From positions 1-6,053 of the forward strand of contig JAKLIL010000119.1 of assembly GCA_022709625.1 (NCBI GenBank): a DNA stretch of 6,053 nt, written 5' to 3'. Of the stretch, positions 1 through 5,958 are shown in pieces; within the stretch, counting starts at the first letter, position 1, and each line of letters begins with the position of its first letter. A program made the position numbers and the translations under genes. The notes under the pieces are model-generated. The model did no database searches. It was not told the origin of the DNA and saw nothing but the letters and a program-made list of their open reading frames with translations. Source of the DNA: Verrucomicrobiota bacterium. Its GTDB lineage: Bacteria; Verrucomicrobiota; Kiritimatiellia; CAIQIC01; Lenti-01.

Positions 1-705
1 GACGGAATTTGCCGCGGCCACGGCCCGAATCGTTTCGCCCGCCGGTTTCAGATGGGGTACGACCGCGGTCCGCGCGGCGAAATCCGGGAACGAGGCGAGC
101 CAGATCCGCTGGGCGGGCACCGAAGGCGCCACGACCGTCAACCGCTCCCGAACGCCCTCCAACAGGGCCCGTATTTCGCCCTGGTGCTTCGGCGTCCAAC
201 TCGAGCAATCGTGGCATTTCGCCGGCGACGGCATGGCTTCCCCACAATAGCGCTCCCCGTTTTTCAGGAGGTTGTACTGCGGACACACCGTGTAATAGTC
301 GTGCAGGAACAACTTGACCGGCACAGGCAAGTCCGCCAACAACCGCCGGACCCTGGCCAAATCGTAGTGGCGCAGGTGATGGATTTGCGTTTCGAGCGGC
401 TGCTGGCCCGCCCGCGCCCAGGCGGCGAGTAGACCGGCAACCGCGTCCGTTCCGTAGAATCCAACCAGCCGACCATCGGCCACCACGCCCCAAAATCCGG
501 ACGACCAGCGGTGCATCCGCTGGCTTCGTTTCGTGGGAAAAGGAAACAGGCAGACGGCGGACGTCCCCCGGTCCGCCAGCAAGGCCATCTCGTCGCGGAC
601 GTACCGTTCCAGCCCCCCCACCTCGAAACGGTAGTCGTACGCCGTCAGGAACAGGACGTAGCGGTCGTGGCGCAACGGCCGGGCTGGTCGGGCGAGCGTC
701 GTCAC
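1..705 (-). CDS. GT4-like glycosyltransferase with a Cys cluster (partial, 3' end missing)
   Basis: Reading the minus strand from GTG at 705 gives 235 codons with no stop to the window edge. The N-terminus is a YVLFLTAYDYRFEVGGLERY strand-and-loop (16-35), the GG-x-E-R-Y acceptor loop of GT4 enzymes. Next come HHLRHYDL (109-116), a KLFLHDYYTVCP strand (131-142), YNLLKNG (144-150), and a segment with C141, C154, C164 and C167. LTVVAPSVPAQ (189-199) and VVPHLKP (215-221) lead into the missing donor domain. HDY..CP..NLL is, from memory, a recurring pattern in some GT4 transferases. The start is GTG with GGAG 9 bases upstream; no ATG exists in frame nearby. Codon use matches the neighbours. It is not closely related to the tandem pair. 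Only the N-terminal domain is seen, so the E-x7-E motif cannot be checked. It should act at the cytoplasmic membrane face on the same glycan. Confidence 0.82.
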   Translation of the reverse strand, partial: MTTLARPARPLRHDRYVLFLTAYDYRFEVGGLERYVRDEMALLADRGTSAVCLFPFPTKRSQRMHRWSSGFWGVVADGRLVGFYGTDAVAGLLAAWARAGQQPLETQIHHLRHYDLARVRRLLADLPVPVKLFLHDYYTVCPQYNLLKNGERYCGEAMPSPAKCHDCSSWTPKHQGEIRALLEGVRERLTVVAPSVPAQRIWLASFPDFAARTAVVPHLKPAGETIRAVAAANSV

Positions 706-764
706 CGCGGCGCGCTCCGCACCGTGCCGGCGCAAGACCCGCTGGGGTGCGTGCGGCTGCTCAT
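702..764 (-). other. 20-codon open frame bridging two genes
   Basis: An ATG at 762-764 overlaps the membrane-protein stop as ATGA. Its frame runs 20 codons to a TGA at 702-704, which overlaps the GTG start of the next gene as GTGA. The peptide (MSSRTHPSG...) has no recognisable feature. It is listed for its position, as a possible reinitiation bridge, not as a likely functional protein. Confidence 0.3.
715..718 (-). promoter_or_regulatory. Ribosome binding site deciding a GTG start
   Basis: GGAG on the minus strand lies 9 bases before the GTG at 703-705. It is the main reason for placing the start of the partial glycosyltransferase here rather than at rarer codons further upstream in the open frame. 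Confidence 0.55.
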
Positions 765-2299
765 GCCGGTTCGGCCGTCGCAGATGCGGCGGCGATGCGC
801 ATGTCCCACGCCCGGCCCAGAAAGATCCACAGCGGATAGGTGAACGCCGGAGTGATCAGAATCGCCGTGATGGCCAGCAAAATGGTCTGGGTCAGGATGC
901 AGCAGGCCAAGCCGATGAAGAGCCCCGACGGCAGGCTGCCCTCCGGCGCCTGGCGGGCCTTTTGGAGCAGCTTGGCGATGACCCAGAACCAAAAGCCGAA
1001 GTACACCGCCGTCGCCGCCCACCCGTACTCGCCCATCAAGGTGAAGAAATCGGACTGCGTGGCGCCGATGACGGAGGCGGACACCACCGTGCCCTGCATG
1101 CCGTAGTAGCTGCGCCGCCGGTTCTCGTCGAGATAGGGAATGATATAGCGCCGGGCCAAGGGGGTACCGGCCTCGACGGCCTGCGGCGAGGCGAACGAAC
1201 ACGGTCCGGCTCCCAGCAGGGGATAGGGCACCAGATACGGCAAATCCACGGTCACGGCGTAGAACATCTTGGCGCGGGGGCTGTCCAAGGCCGCATCGGC
1301 GTAGCGCCGCATTTGCACGTCGCCGACGTAGTACCGAATGAAGGCGAGCGCGCAGACGCAAATCGCCGCGCCGGCCAACAGGAGCGAAATCCGCCGCCGC
1401 ATGGGAATCCGGGGATGGACGAAAAACGGCAGGGCGATCAAAGGCAGCATGTACAGGATGTGCTTGGTATCCGTCATGACGATCAGGTTGTAGGCCATGA
1501 CCGCCGCCACGGCGGCCACCAGCCAGCGGCGGCGCGGCCGGGCGCGGGCGCCCACGCTGATCCACCAGCCGGCCACCAGCAGCAGGCCGAAGACGCACAT
1601 GTAGCCGATCATGTGGGCTTCACCGCCGCTCATCGGCCCGAACACGCCGCCGCTGCGGTCGGGATGGAAGCGCGGCCATGGCCCCTGCTGCCACAGGACG
1701 TTGTAGGGAAACTGCACCGCAACGTAGGCCACGTAGCCCCACATCCATTTGGCCATCTGCCGTTCGCTTTCGAAGGTGCAGGTCAGCCGGCAGTAATACC
1801 AGAGGATGTAGCATCGCAGCATGACGATGGTGAGCTGGATCGTGCCGACCAAGGCGTGCTTGCCGTTCACGTACCAGCTCAGGCCCGTCAGGATGCAGAA
1901 AAACAGCGGAAAAAGCGTGGCCTCCTTGAGATGGCGGTGCTGGATCCAGTTCATGACGATCAGCGCGATGAACGGGATGAAGAAAAACTTGTTGAGGCCG
2001 CCGGGAATGGGCAGGGGCAACAGGCCGAACAGGCGGTTGCTGGGCACCAGCAGGAAATAGAACAACATCACGTTCAACAGCAGCTTCGGCTTGTCCAGCA
2101 GCAGCGCGCCAAAGGTGAACAGGATGACAATGGCGGCCCAGCCGAGATGGGCGGGAATGCCGAACATGCCCGAGACGAAAAACATGGCGACCAGCCCGAT
2201 GGCGAAGCCCGCCACGGCCAGCCAACCGAGCCATCGGTAGACGGGAAATTGATAGGCCGAACGCTGGCCGGCCGGAAATTGTGCCGCGGGAACGCTCAT
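761..2299 (-). CDS. O-antigen ligase/Wzy-type polytopic membrane protein
   Basis: A 512-residue inner-membrane protein with about 12 hydrophobic segments by eye, near residues 23-44, 51-68, 72-86, 103-119, 128-143, 150-170, 185-203, 230-248, 259-276, 281-294, 304-321, 427-444 and 458-492 (the last perhaps two). The long loop between about 322 and 425, probably periplasmic, contains LLGAGPCSF (361-369), and ATQSDFFTLMGEYG (413-426) stands just before the next helix. A G-x-G-P loop plus a polar SD...EYG stretch is typical of the WaaL/Wzy/Wzy_C superfamily, which transfers or polymerises undecaprenyl-linked glycan in the periplasm. Sequence alone does not separate polymerase from ligase. The ATG at 2299 was chosen as the start; GTG at 2332 would add 11 residues. 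Neither has a clear ribosome binding site, so translation may depend on coupling. The gene follows the paired glycosyltransferases by 56 bases. Confidence 0.8.
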   Translation of the reverse strand: MSVPAAQFPAGQRSAYQFPVYRWLGWLAVAGFAIGLVAMFFVSGMFGIPAHLGWAAIVILFTFGALLLDKPKLLLNVMLFYFLLVPSNRLFGLLPLPIPGGLNKFFFIPFIALIVMNWIQHRHLKEATLFPLFFCILTGLSWYVNGKHALVGTIQLTIVMLRCYILWYYCRLTCTFESERQMAKWMWGYVAYVAVQFPYNVLWQQGPWPRFHPDRSGGVFGPMSGGEAHMIGYMCVFGLLLVAGWWISVGARARPRRRWLVAAVAAVMAYNLIVMTDTKHILYMLPLIALPFFVHPRIPMRRRISLLLAGAAICVCALAFIRYYVGDVQMRRYADAALDSPRAKMFYAVTVDLPYLVPYPLLGAGPCSFASPQAVEAGTPLARRYIIPYLDENRRRSYYGMQGTVVSASVIGATQSDFFTLMGEYGWAATAVYFGFWFWVIAKLLQKARQAPEGSLPSGLFIGLACCILTQTILLAITAILITPAFTYPLWIFLGRAWDMRIAAASATAEPA

Positions 2300-2349
2300 C
2301 TTCGCATGGGGCCGGAGTATGCCCGTGCCCACGCGCTGAAATCAACCAT
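2296..2349 (-). other. 17-codon open frame ending on the membrane-protein start
   Basis: An ATG at 2347-2349 opens 17 codons (MVDFSAWARAYSG...), and its TGA at 2296-2298 overlaps the ATG at 2297-2299 as ATGA. A still shorter frame of five codons (MRFDG, 2342-2359) starts on the preceding gene's stop, also as ATGA, and overlaps this one. The membrane-protein gene has no clear ribosome binding site of its own, so this frame could carry ribosomes to it. No function of the peptide is claimed. Confidence 0.3.
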
Positions 2350-2355
2350 CGAATC

Positions 2356-3570
2356 TCATCCGCGCTCGGCGGAAACGGCCTCGGCATAGGCCGTTTCCAG
2401 GCGTTGGGCCACGCTTTCCATCGAAAAGCATGCGCCCGCCCGCGCCCGCGCCGCGGCCCCCATCCGTGCACGCATCTCGGGCTGGCGGTACATCCGCAGC
2501 ATGGCCTCCGCCAAGGCCGTTGCGTCGCCGGCCGGCACGACCAACCCCTCCACGCCGTCCCGCACCGCCGCCACGTTGCCGGGGATGTCGGAAACCACCG
2601 CCGGCAGTCCGCTGGCCAGCGCTTCCAGCAGCGCGTTCGACAGGCCCTCGCGGCGCGAGGGCAGCACCAGAAAACCCGCCGTCCGGTGGACCGCGGCGAT
2701 GTCGGCCACCTCGCCCGCGAACGTCGTTGAATTGCCGGCGCCGCACTGCTCCGCGAGGCGCCGCCAAGGCGCGGGATCGCCGCGGCCATAGAGCCGCAAC
2801 CGCATGCCGGGCTCCTGGCGCAGAGCCAGACCCCAGGCCTCCAGCAAGACGTCGAATCCCTTGTGCGCCGCTCCTTGCGTGAAATTGCCGATATAGACGG
2901 CATCGGCATGCTTGCCGGACTCCGCCGCCTCCGCGGGAATTTCCACGCCGTTGGGAATCGGGACGATGCGCGCGCGGGGAATGCCCGCCGCCGCCAGATC
3001 GTCCGCGATGGCTTCCGTTATGGCCAGGAAGTTGCACGCCAGGCGCCGTTGGCGCCAAGTCGCGGCCCAGGGAATCTCCTCCGCGCCGCCATACAGCAAG
3101 ACCGGCTGGAAAGCTTCCTTGCACCAAACCGGAATCCCCGTCTTCGCCCCCAGCCACTGGGCCACGCCGGCGATCCAATGGCTTTCGTGGACGTGGATCA
3201 CGTCGGCCTGGAAACGGCGGGACTTCGCGAACCACGCCAGTTCCGCGATGAACAGGGCGTTCCGCGCCTTGCCCAACCAAGCGGATCGCGGCGTGGGAGC
3301 CGGGGCCGCGGCGCCCGGTTCCCGGACTTCAGGCCTGGCGTCGTTCCTTCGGCGGGAAAGCGCCCGGCGCACCGAAAAAAAGCAGCCGCGCCGCCAGATG
3401 CGCACCCCCTCCACGATTTCGGAGCGGGCGCTGCGGGGATCCAGCCATTTCGTCGCGATCGCCACTTCGTGCCCGCGCTTGGCCAGGGCGCGGGCCTGGC
3501 GCCAGCATTGGCGTTCGGCTCCCCCCGTCGCGGCGGGAAACAGTTGCGCAACCAGCATCAGGATCTTCAC
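2356..3570 (-). CDS. GT4-type glycosyltransferase, second tandem copy
   Basis: A 404-residue group 1/GT4 glycosyltransferase and a close paralogue of the gene just upstream, matching at very roughly half of positions by eye and more in the donor domain. It starts MKILMLVAQLFPAATGGAER, followed by RGHEVAIAT (32-40), VIHVHESHW (124-132), PVWCKEA (147-153), YIGNFTQG (226-233) and K237. GRGD is at 262-265 and LPSRREGLSNALLEA at 303-317, with E-x7-E at E308 and E316, then GLPAVVSDIP (321-330). All catalytic-side motifs are intact, so it should be active. The GTG start is supported by AGGA 7 bases upstream and by alignment with its sister. A low-complexity Ala/Pro segment (AAAPAPTPR, 87-95) sits where the sister also has a linker. 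Differences outside the motifs suggest a different acceptor or sugar, so the two copies probably add successive residues; that is inference. Confidence 0.92.
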   Translation of the reverse strand: MKILMLVAQLFPAATGGAERQCWRQARALAKRGHEVAIATKWLDPRSARSEIVEGVRIWRRGCFFSVRRALSRRRNDARPEVREPGAAAPAPTPRSAWLGKARNALFIAELAWFAKSRRFQADVIHVHESHWIAGVAQWLGAKTGIPVWCKEAFQPVLLYGGAEEIPWAATWRQRRLACNFLAITEAIADDLAAAGIPRARIVPIPNGVEIPAEAAESGKHADAVYIGNFTQGAAHKGFDVLLEAWGLALRQEPGMRLRLYGRGDPAPWRRLAEQCGAGNSTTFAGEVADIAAVHRTAGFLVLPSRREGLSNALLEALASGLPAVVSDIPGNVAAVRDGVEGLVVPAGDATALAEAMLRMYRQPEMRARMGAAARARAGACFSMESVAQRLETAYAEAVSAERG

Positions 3571-3620
3571 GACCGGATCCTATTGCCCAAGCCGGGCCCG
3601 TTTCCCATGGTTGGGCTCAC
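3567..3620 (-). other. 17-codon open frame bridging the two glycosyltransferase genes
   Basis: A GTG at 3618-3620 overlaps the first glycosyltransferase's TGA stop as GTGA. In the same frame an ATG occurs at 3606-3608, and the frame ends at TGA 3567-3569, overlapping the GTG start of the second glycosyltransferase as GTGA. The peptide from the ATG is MGNGPGLGNRIRS. It is probably not a functional protein; it is notable as a possible coupling element. Confidence 0.3.
3578..3581 (-). promoter_or_regulatory. Ribosome binding site deciding a GTG start
   Basis: AGGA on the minus strand lies 7 bases before the GTG at 3568-3570. It supports this non-ATG start for the second tandem glycosyltransferase and agrees with the paralogue's N-terminus. 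Confidence 0.6.
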
Positions 3621-4879
3621 AACCGGCATTGCTCCTTCCGCTGCGCGACATCGGCGGACATGGCGGCTTGGTACATCCGCTCCAGTTGCTCGGCGACCTT
3701 TCCGATTTCGAATTCGGTTTCCACGCGGCGGCGCGCCGCCGCCCCCAGCCGGACCCGCAAGTCCGCGGCGCGATACAAGGCGAGCAGGGCAGCCGCCAAG
3801 GCTTCGACGTCGCCCACGGGTACCACCAGTCCTTCGACGCGATCCCGCACGGCGACCCGGTTGGCCGGGATATCCGAAACGATCGCGGGCAACCCCATGG
3901 CCATGGCTTCCAAGAGGGCGTTGGATAGGCCCTCCACGCGCGACGGCAAAACGAAATAGCCGCTTTCCCGCAGCGCGCCATGGACGTCGTTGGTCTCCCC
4001 GGCGAAATCCATTTCGGCCGCGCACCCCTGCTCCCGGGCGAAATTCCGCCAGCCGGAGACGTCGCCGCGGCCATGCAGACGGAACCGCATGCCGGGCTCT
4101 TGGCGGACGGCGCGGCCAAAGGCCTGGATCAGAACGTCGAAGGCCTTGAAATGGGTGCCTTGGCTGAAGTTGCCGACGTAAAGTCCCCGCGTATGCCGAG
4201 CCGGGTCGGCGGGATCGGCCGGCAACTCCATGCCGTTGGAGACCTGCACGATTCGATCGGCCGGAATTCCCTGCTGCCGCAACAGGTCGGCAATGTCCGG
4301 CGTGATGGCGACGAAACGGCAGCGGTTCCGGCGCTCCTTCCAGCGCGCGGCAAACGGCACGTCCTGGGCCCCGCCCCAGCGCAATACCGGCGCCGAAGCT
4401 TCCTTGCAGAACACCGGCACCCGCATGGCTTCGGCCACCCAGTGGGCGAAGCCCGCCAGCCAGTGGCTTTCATGCACGTGGACCACGTCGGCTTGCAGCC
4501 GGCCCGTCTTGACCGCCAAGGCCGTCTCGGCGAGAAACGAAAGCAGTCCCGGCCGCTCCGCGAGCGACATCCAGCGAAACCGTTTGCCGCGCGCCGGGGC
4601 GGTAGCCGCGGTCGCCGGGGCGCCCGATTCCGGGACCGGGCGCTTCACCCGGTCGTGCCACCGCCGCGCCTGCCAAGTGAGCGGAAGCAGCCAGCCCAGC
4701 CGATGAACATGCACGCCGTCGATGGTTTCGCGGCGCTTGCACCGCCCCACCCACCACGGCGTCGCGATGGCCACCTCGTGACCGCGCCGGACCAAGGCCT
4801 GCGCTTGCCGGAAGCACTGGCGTTCGGCTCCGCCGATGCCCGCCGGCGGAAACAGGTGCACCATCATCAGGATTCTCAT
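3617..4879 (-). CDS. GT4-type glycosyltransferase, first tandem copy
   Basis: A 420-residue GT-B fold glycosyltransferase of the group 1/GT4 kind, expected to move a sugar from a nucleotide donor onto a growing lipid-linked glycan at the cytoplasmic membrane face. The N-terminal domain begins MRILMMVHLFPPAGIGGAER, the glycine-rich acceptor-side loop typical of the family. It continues with RGHEVAIAT (32-40) and VHVHESHW (133-140). The C-terminal donor domain has LYVGNFSQG (233-241), K245, a GRGD strand end (270-273), and LPSRVEGLSNALLEA (311-325), which holds the E-x7-E motif (E316, E324). After it comes GLPAIVSDIP (329-338), with VRDRVEGLVVP further on. The frame is open upstream to 5020, but the ATG at 4879 was chosen: MRILMM is the family N-terminus, it matches the next gene's MKILML, and it overlaps the ATP-grasp stop as ATGA. 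An Ala/Pro-rich linker lies at about 80-98. The sugar and linkage cannot be told. Confidence 0.92.
   Translation of the reverse strand: MRILMMVHLFPPAGIGGAERQCFRQAQALVRRGHEVAIATPWWVGRCKRRETIDGVHVHRLGWLLPLTWQARRWHDRVKRPVPESGAPATAATAPARGKRFRWMSLAERPGLLSFLAETALAVKTGRLQADVVHVHESHWLAGFAHWVAEAMRVPVFCKEASAPVLRWGGAQDVPFAARWKERRNRCRFVAITPDIADLLRQQGIPADRIVQVSNGMELPADPADPARHTRGLYVGNFSQGTHFKAFDVLIQAFGRAVRQEPGMRFRLHGRGDVSGWRNFAREQGCAAEMDFAGETNDVHGALRESGYFVLPSRVEGLSNALLEAMAMGLPAIVSDIPANRVAVRDRVEGLVVPVGDVEALAAALLALYRAADLRVRLGAAARRRVETEFEIGKVAEQLERMYQAAMSADVAQRKEQCRL
4876..4879 (-). promoter_or_regulatory. ATGA stop-start overlap
   Basis: The minus strand reads ATGA here: ATG of the glycosyltransferase (4877-4879) and TGA of the ATP-grasp gene (4876-4878) share two bases. 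Such overlaps usually couple translation of the second gene to the first by termination-reinitiation. Only a weak GGGA lies upstream, which fits coupling. Confidence 0.8.
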
Positions 4880-5943
4880 GTTTGGCCGGTCCCGCGGGAG
4901 CGAATCCGGGCCAGGAAATCCTCCACATGCGCCTCTTCGGGCCACAGATGGCCTGCGTGCCAGTTCAGATCCGCATCCCAGTGGCCCGGACAGCGCTCCA
5001 CCGCCCAGTTCGCATAGCAATAGCTGATTTCGCCCACGACGGGTTCGCGCCTGTCCCCACGAAACAGAAAATCAAACGCCATCGATTGCGAGCGCAGCTT
5101 GCGCGCCGCCGCGAAAGCCGCCTGCACGCAGCGCCCATCGATGGCGGCAGGCTCGTGATCGATGCGGCCGCTGCCCGAAGCCCGAAAATCGTTGGGCCGA
5201 TTGAAGCGACGGAAGGCGAACGCCCGCGCGCCGATCACCGTCACGCGCGTGTCGAATTCGTTCCCGGGCAGGAATTCCTGGAACAGCGCGTAGTTCTTTT
5301 GGGGCATCCAATAGGTGCGATCGGGCATGGAGGGGAACCGGTTGGCCAAGACGTAGGGAACGGCCCGCGCGCCCCGCGCGACTGCGCGCCGCAACCGTGC
5401 GCGCCAGCGCGCCCCCCACCCCTTCGGCAAGGCGGGCCGGATGGCGATTCCGCTCCCGGAAAAACAGGCGGCGACATACCGCCGGGCCTGGGCGGCGTTG
5501 CGCAACAGCCGAACGTTTTCGCTGCCGGCCCCCACGGCGAGTTTGGCCACGACCGGATAAACGGCTTGGCCGCACCACGCCAACGCCTCGTTTTTCTTCC
5601 AGAACACCCAGGTCTTCGGTTGCGGAACGTCCAGCGCTTCGAGCAGATAGGCTTGGGCGATCTTGTCGTCGTAATGCCAGCCGGTGGCCGTGTCGGGGAA
5701 GACGGGAATCCCCAGATGCTCCTCGATTACGCGCAAAATCGGCAAGGCCGCCCAGCGCACCTCGTGCGGATAATGGAACCAGTGCCACATGACCCCGGCG
5801 CACCCCGCCACTTGTTTCAACGGTTCCGGCCCGCGGAGATCCAGCCAACGGATTTCCGCGCCACGGTTTTGCGCCGCGGCGGCCCACCGGGCGGAAAAAT
5901 CGCCGTCTATTCCCCGGTGAATGCCGATCAGCGTGTTTTTCAT
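4876..5943 (-). CDS. ATP-grasp ligase-like protein in a polysaccharide operon
   Basis: A 355-residue soluble protein that looks like an ATP-grasp enzyme (carboxylate-amine or carboxylate-thiol ligase superfamily). These enzymes activate a carboxylate as an acyl phosphate and join it to a nucleophile. Visible signs are a PDTATGWHYDDK segment (residues 83-94), followed by a helix and DVPQPKTWVF, which resembles the central-domain start. YPVVAKLAVGAGSENVRLL follows (129-147), where K134 and the Gly/Ser-rich stretch fit a nucleotide-binding lysine and loop. FQEFLPGNEFDTRVTVIG (221-238) fits the adenine hinge and the strand that follows. An Asp-Phe strand (289-292) and GEIS (304-307) fit the C-terminal metal site, with E305 as a candidate ligand. 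The length is usual for RimK/DdlA-sized members. An Arg-rich insert lies at about 174-193. ATG was chosen because GAGG sits 8 bases upstream. It overlaps the next gene by ATGA. The substrate cannot be told; attachment of an amino acid to a sugar or precursor is a guess from context. Confidence 0.75.
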   Translation of the reverse strand: MKNTLIGIHRGIDGDFSARWAAAAQNRGAEIRWLDLRGPEPLKQVAGCAGVMWHWFHYPHEVRWAALPILRVIEEHLGIPVFPDTATGWHYDDKIAQAYLLEALDVPQPKTWVFWKKNEALAWCGQAVYPVVAKLAVGAGSENVRLLRNAAQARRYVAACFSGSGIAIRPALPKGWGARWRARLRRAVARGARAVPYVLANRFPSMPDRTYWMPQKNYALFQEFLPGNEFDTRVTVIGARAFAFRRFNRPNDFRASGSGRIDHEPAAIDGRCVQAAFAAARKLRSQSMAFDFLFRGDRREPVVGEISYCYANWAVERCPGHWDADLNWHAGHLWPEEAHVEDFLARIRSRGTGQT

Positions 5944-5951
5944 TCCTGTGT

Positions 5952-5955
5952 CCTC
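5952..5955 (-). promoter_or_regulatory. Ribosome binding site of the ATP-grasp gene
   Basis: GAGG on the minus strand lies 8 bases before the ATG at 5941-5943, inside the 15-base gap after the upstream stop TAG. It supports this ATG as the start. No promoter is visible in so short a gap, so the gene is probably read through from upstream. Confidence 0.6.
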
Positions 5956-5958
5956 AAT

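Larger units (their letters stand above)
2356..4879 (-). repeat. Tandem gene duplication (two paralogous glycosyltransferases)
   Basis: The genes at 3617-4879 and 2356-3570 line up over their whole length. Both share GGAERQC, RGHEVAIAT, VHESHW, CKEA, GNF.QG, RQEPGMR, LPSR.EGLSNALLEA, SDIP, VEGLVVP and GAAAR in the same order and spacing. In one 40-residue donor-domain stretch (from the YVGNF/YIGNF strand to GRGD), 27 positions are identical by direct count. The N-terminal linker at about 70-105 does not align. This is an old duplication with divergence, not a recent copy. Confidence 0.85.

Noticed and set aside
9..476. Short open frames on both strands near the left edge
   Set aside because: The glycosyltransferase frame from GTG 705 runs through the whole stretch with recognisable motifs. 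The others (including minus-strand 264-476) are in other frames and featureless.
962..2389. A 475-codon plus-strand open frame opposite the membrane-protein gene
   Set aside because: It is very rich in Gln, His, Asp and Arg and has no hydrophobic core or motif. It is the antisense image of a GC-rich membrane-protein gene.
1620..3280. Other minus-strand open frames of 312 and 429 codons crossing gene boundaries
   Set aside because: They are out of frame with the motif-bearing proteins and span two genes; high GC leaves such frames open by chance.
3571..3616. Inverted-looking GGGCCCGG segment between the two glycosyltransferase genes as a terminator or attenuator
   Set aside because: It is short, has no T-run after it on the minus strand, and the gap is only 46 bases within a co-directional operon.
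2863..5017. Long plus-strand open frames opposite the two glycosyltransferase genes
   Set aside because: Their translations are Arg/Pro/Ala-rich and featureless, while the minus strand has clear GT4 motifs over the whole stretch.
4880..5020. A 47-residue N-terminal extension of the first tandem glycosyltransferase
   Set aside because: The frame is open upstream, but the extension would lie inside the ATP-grasp gene, has no counterpart in the paralogue, and precedes a canonical MRILMM start in an ATGA overlap.
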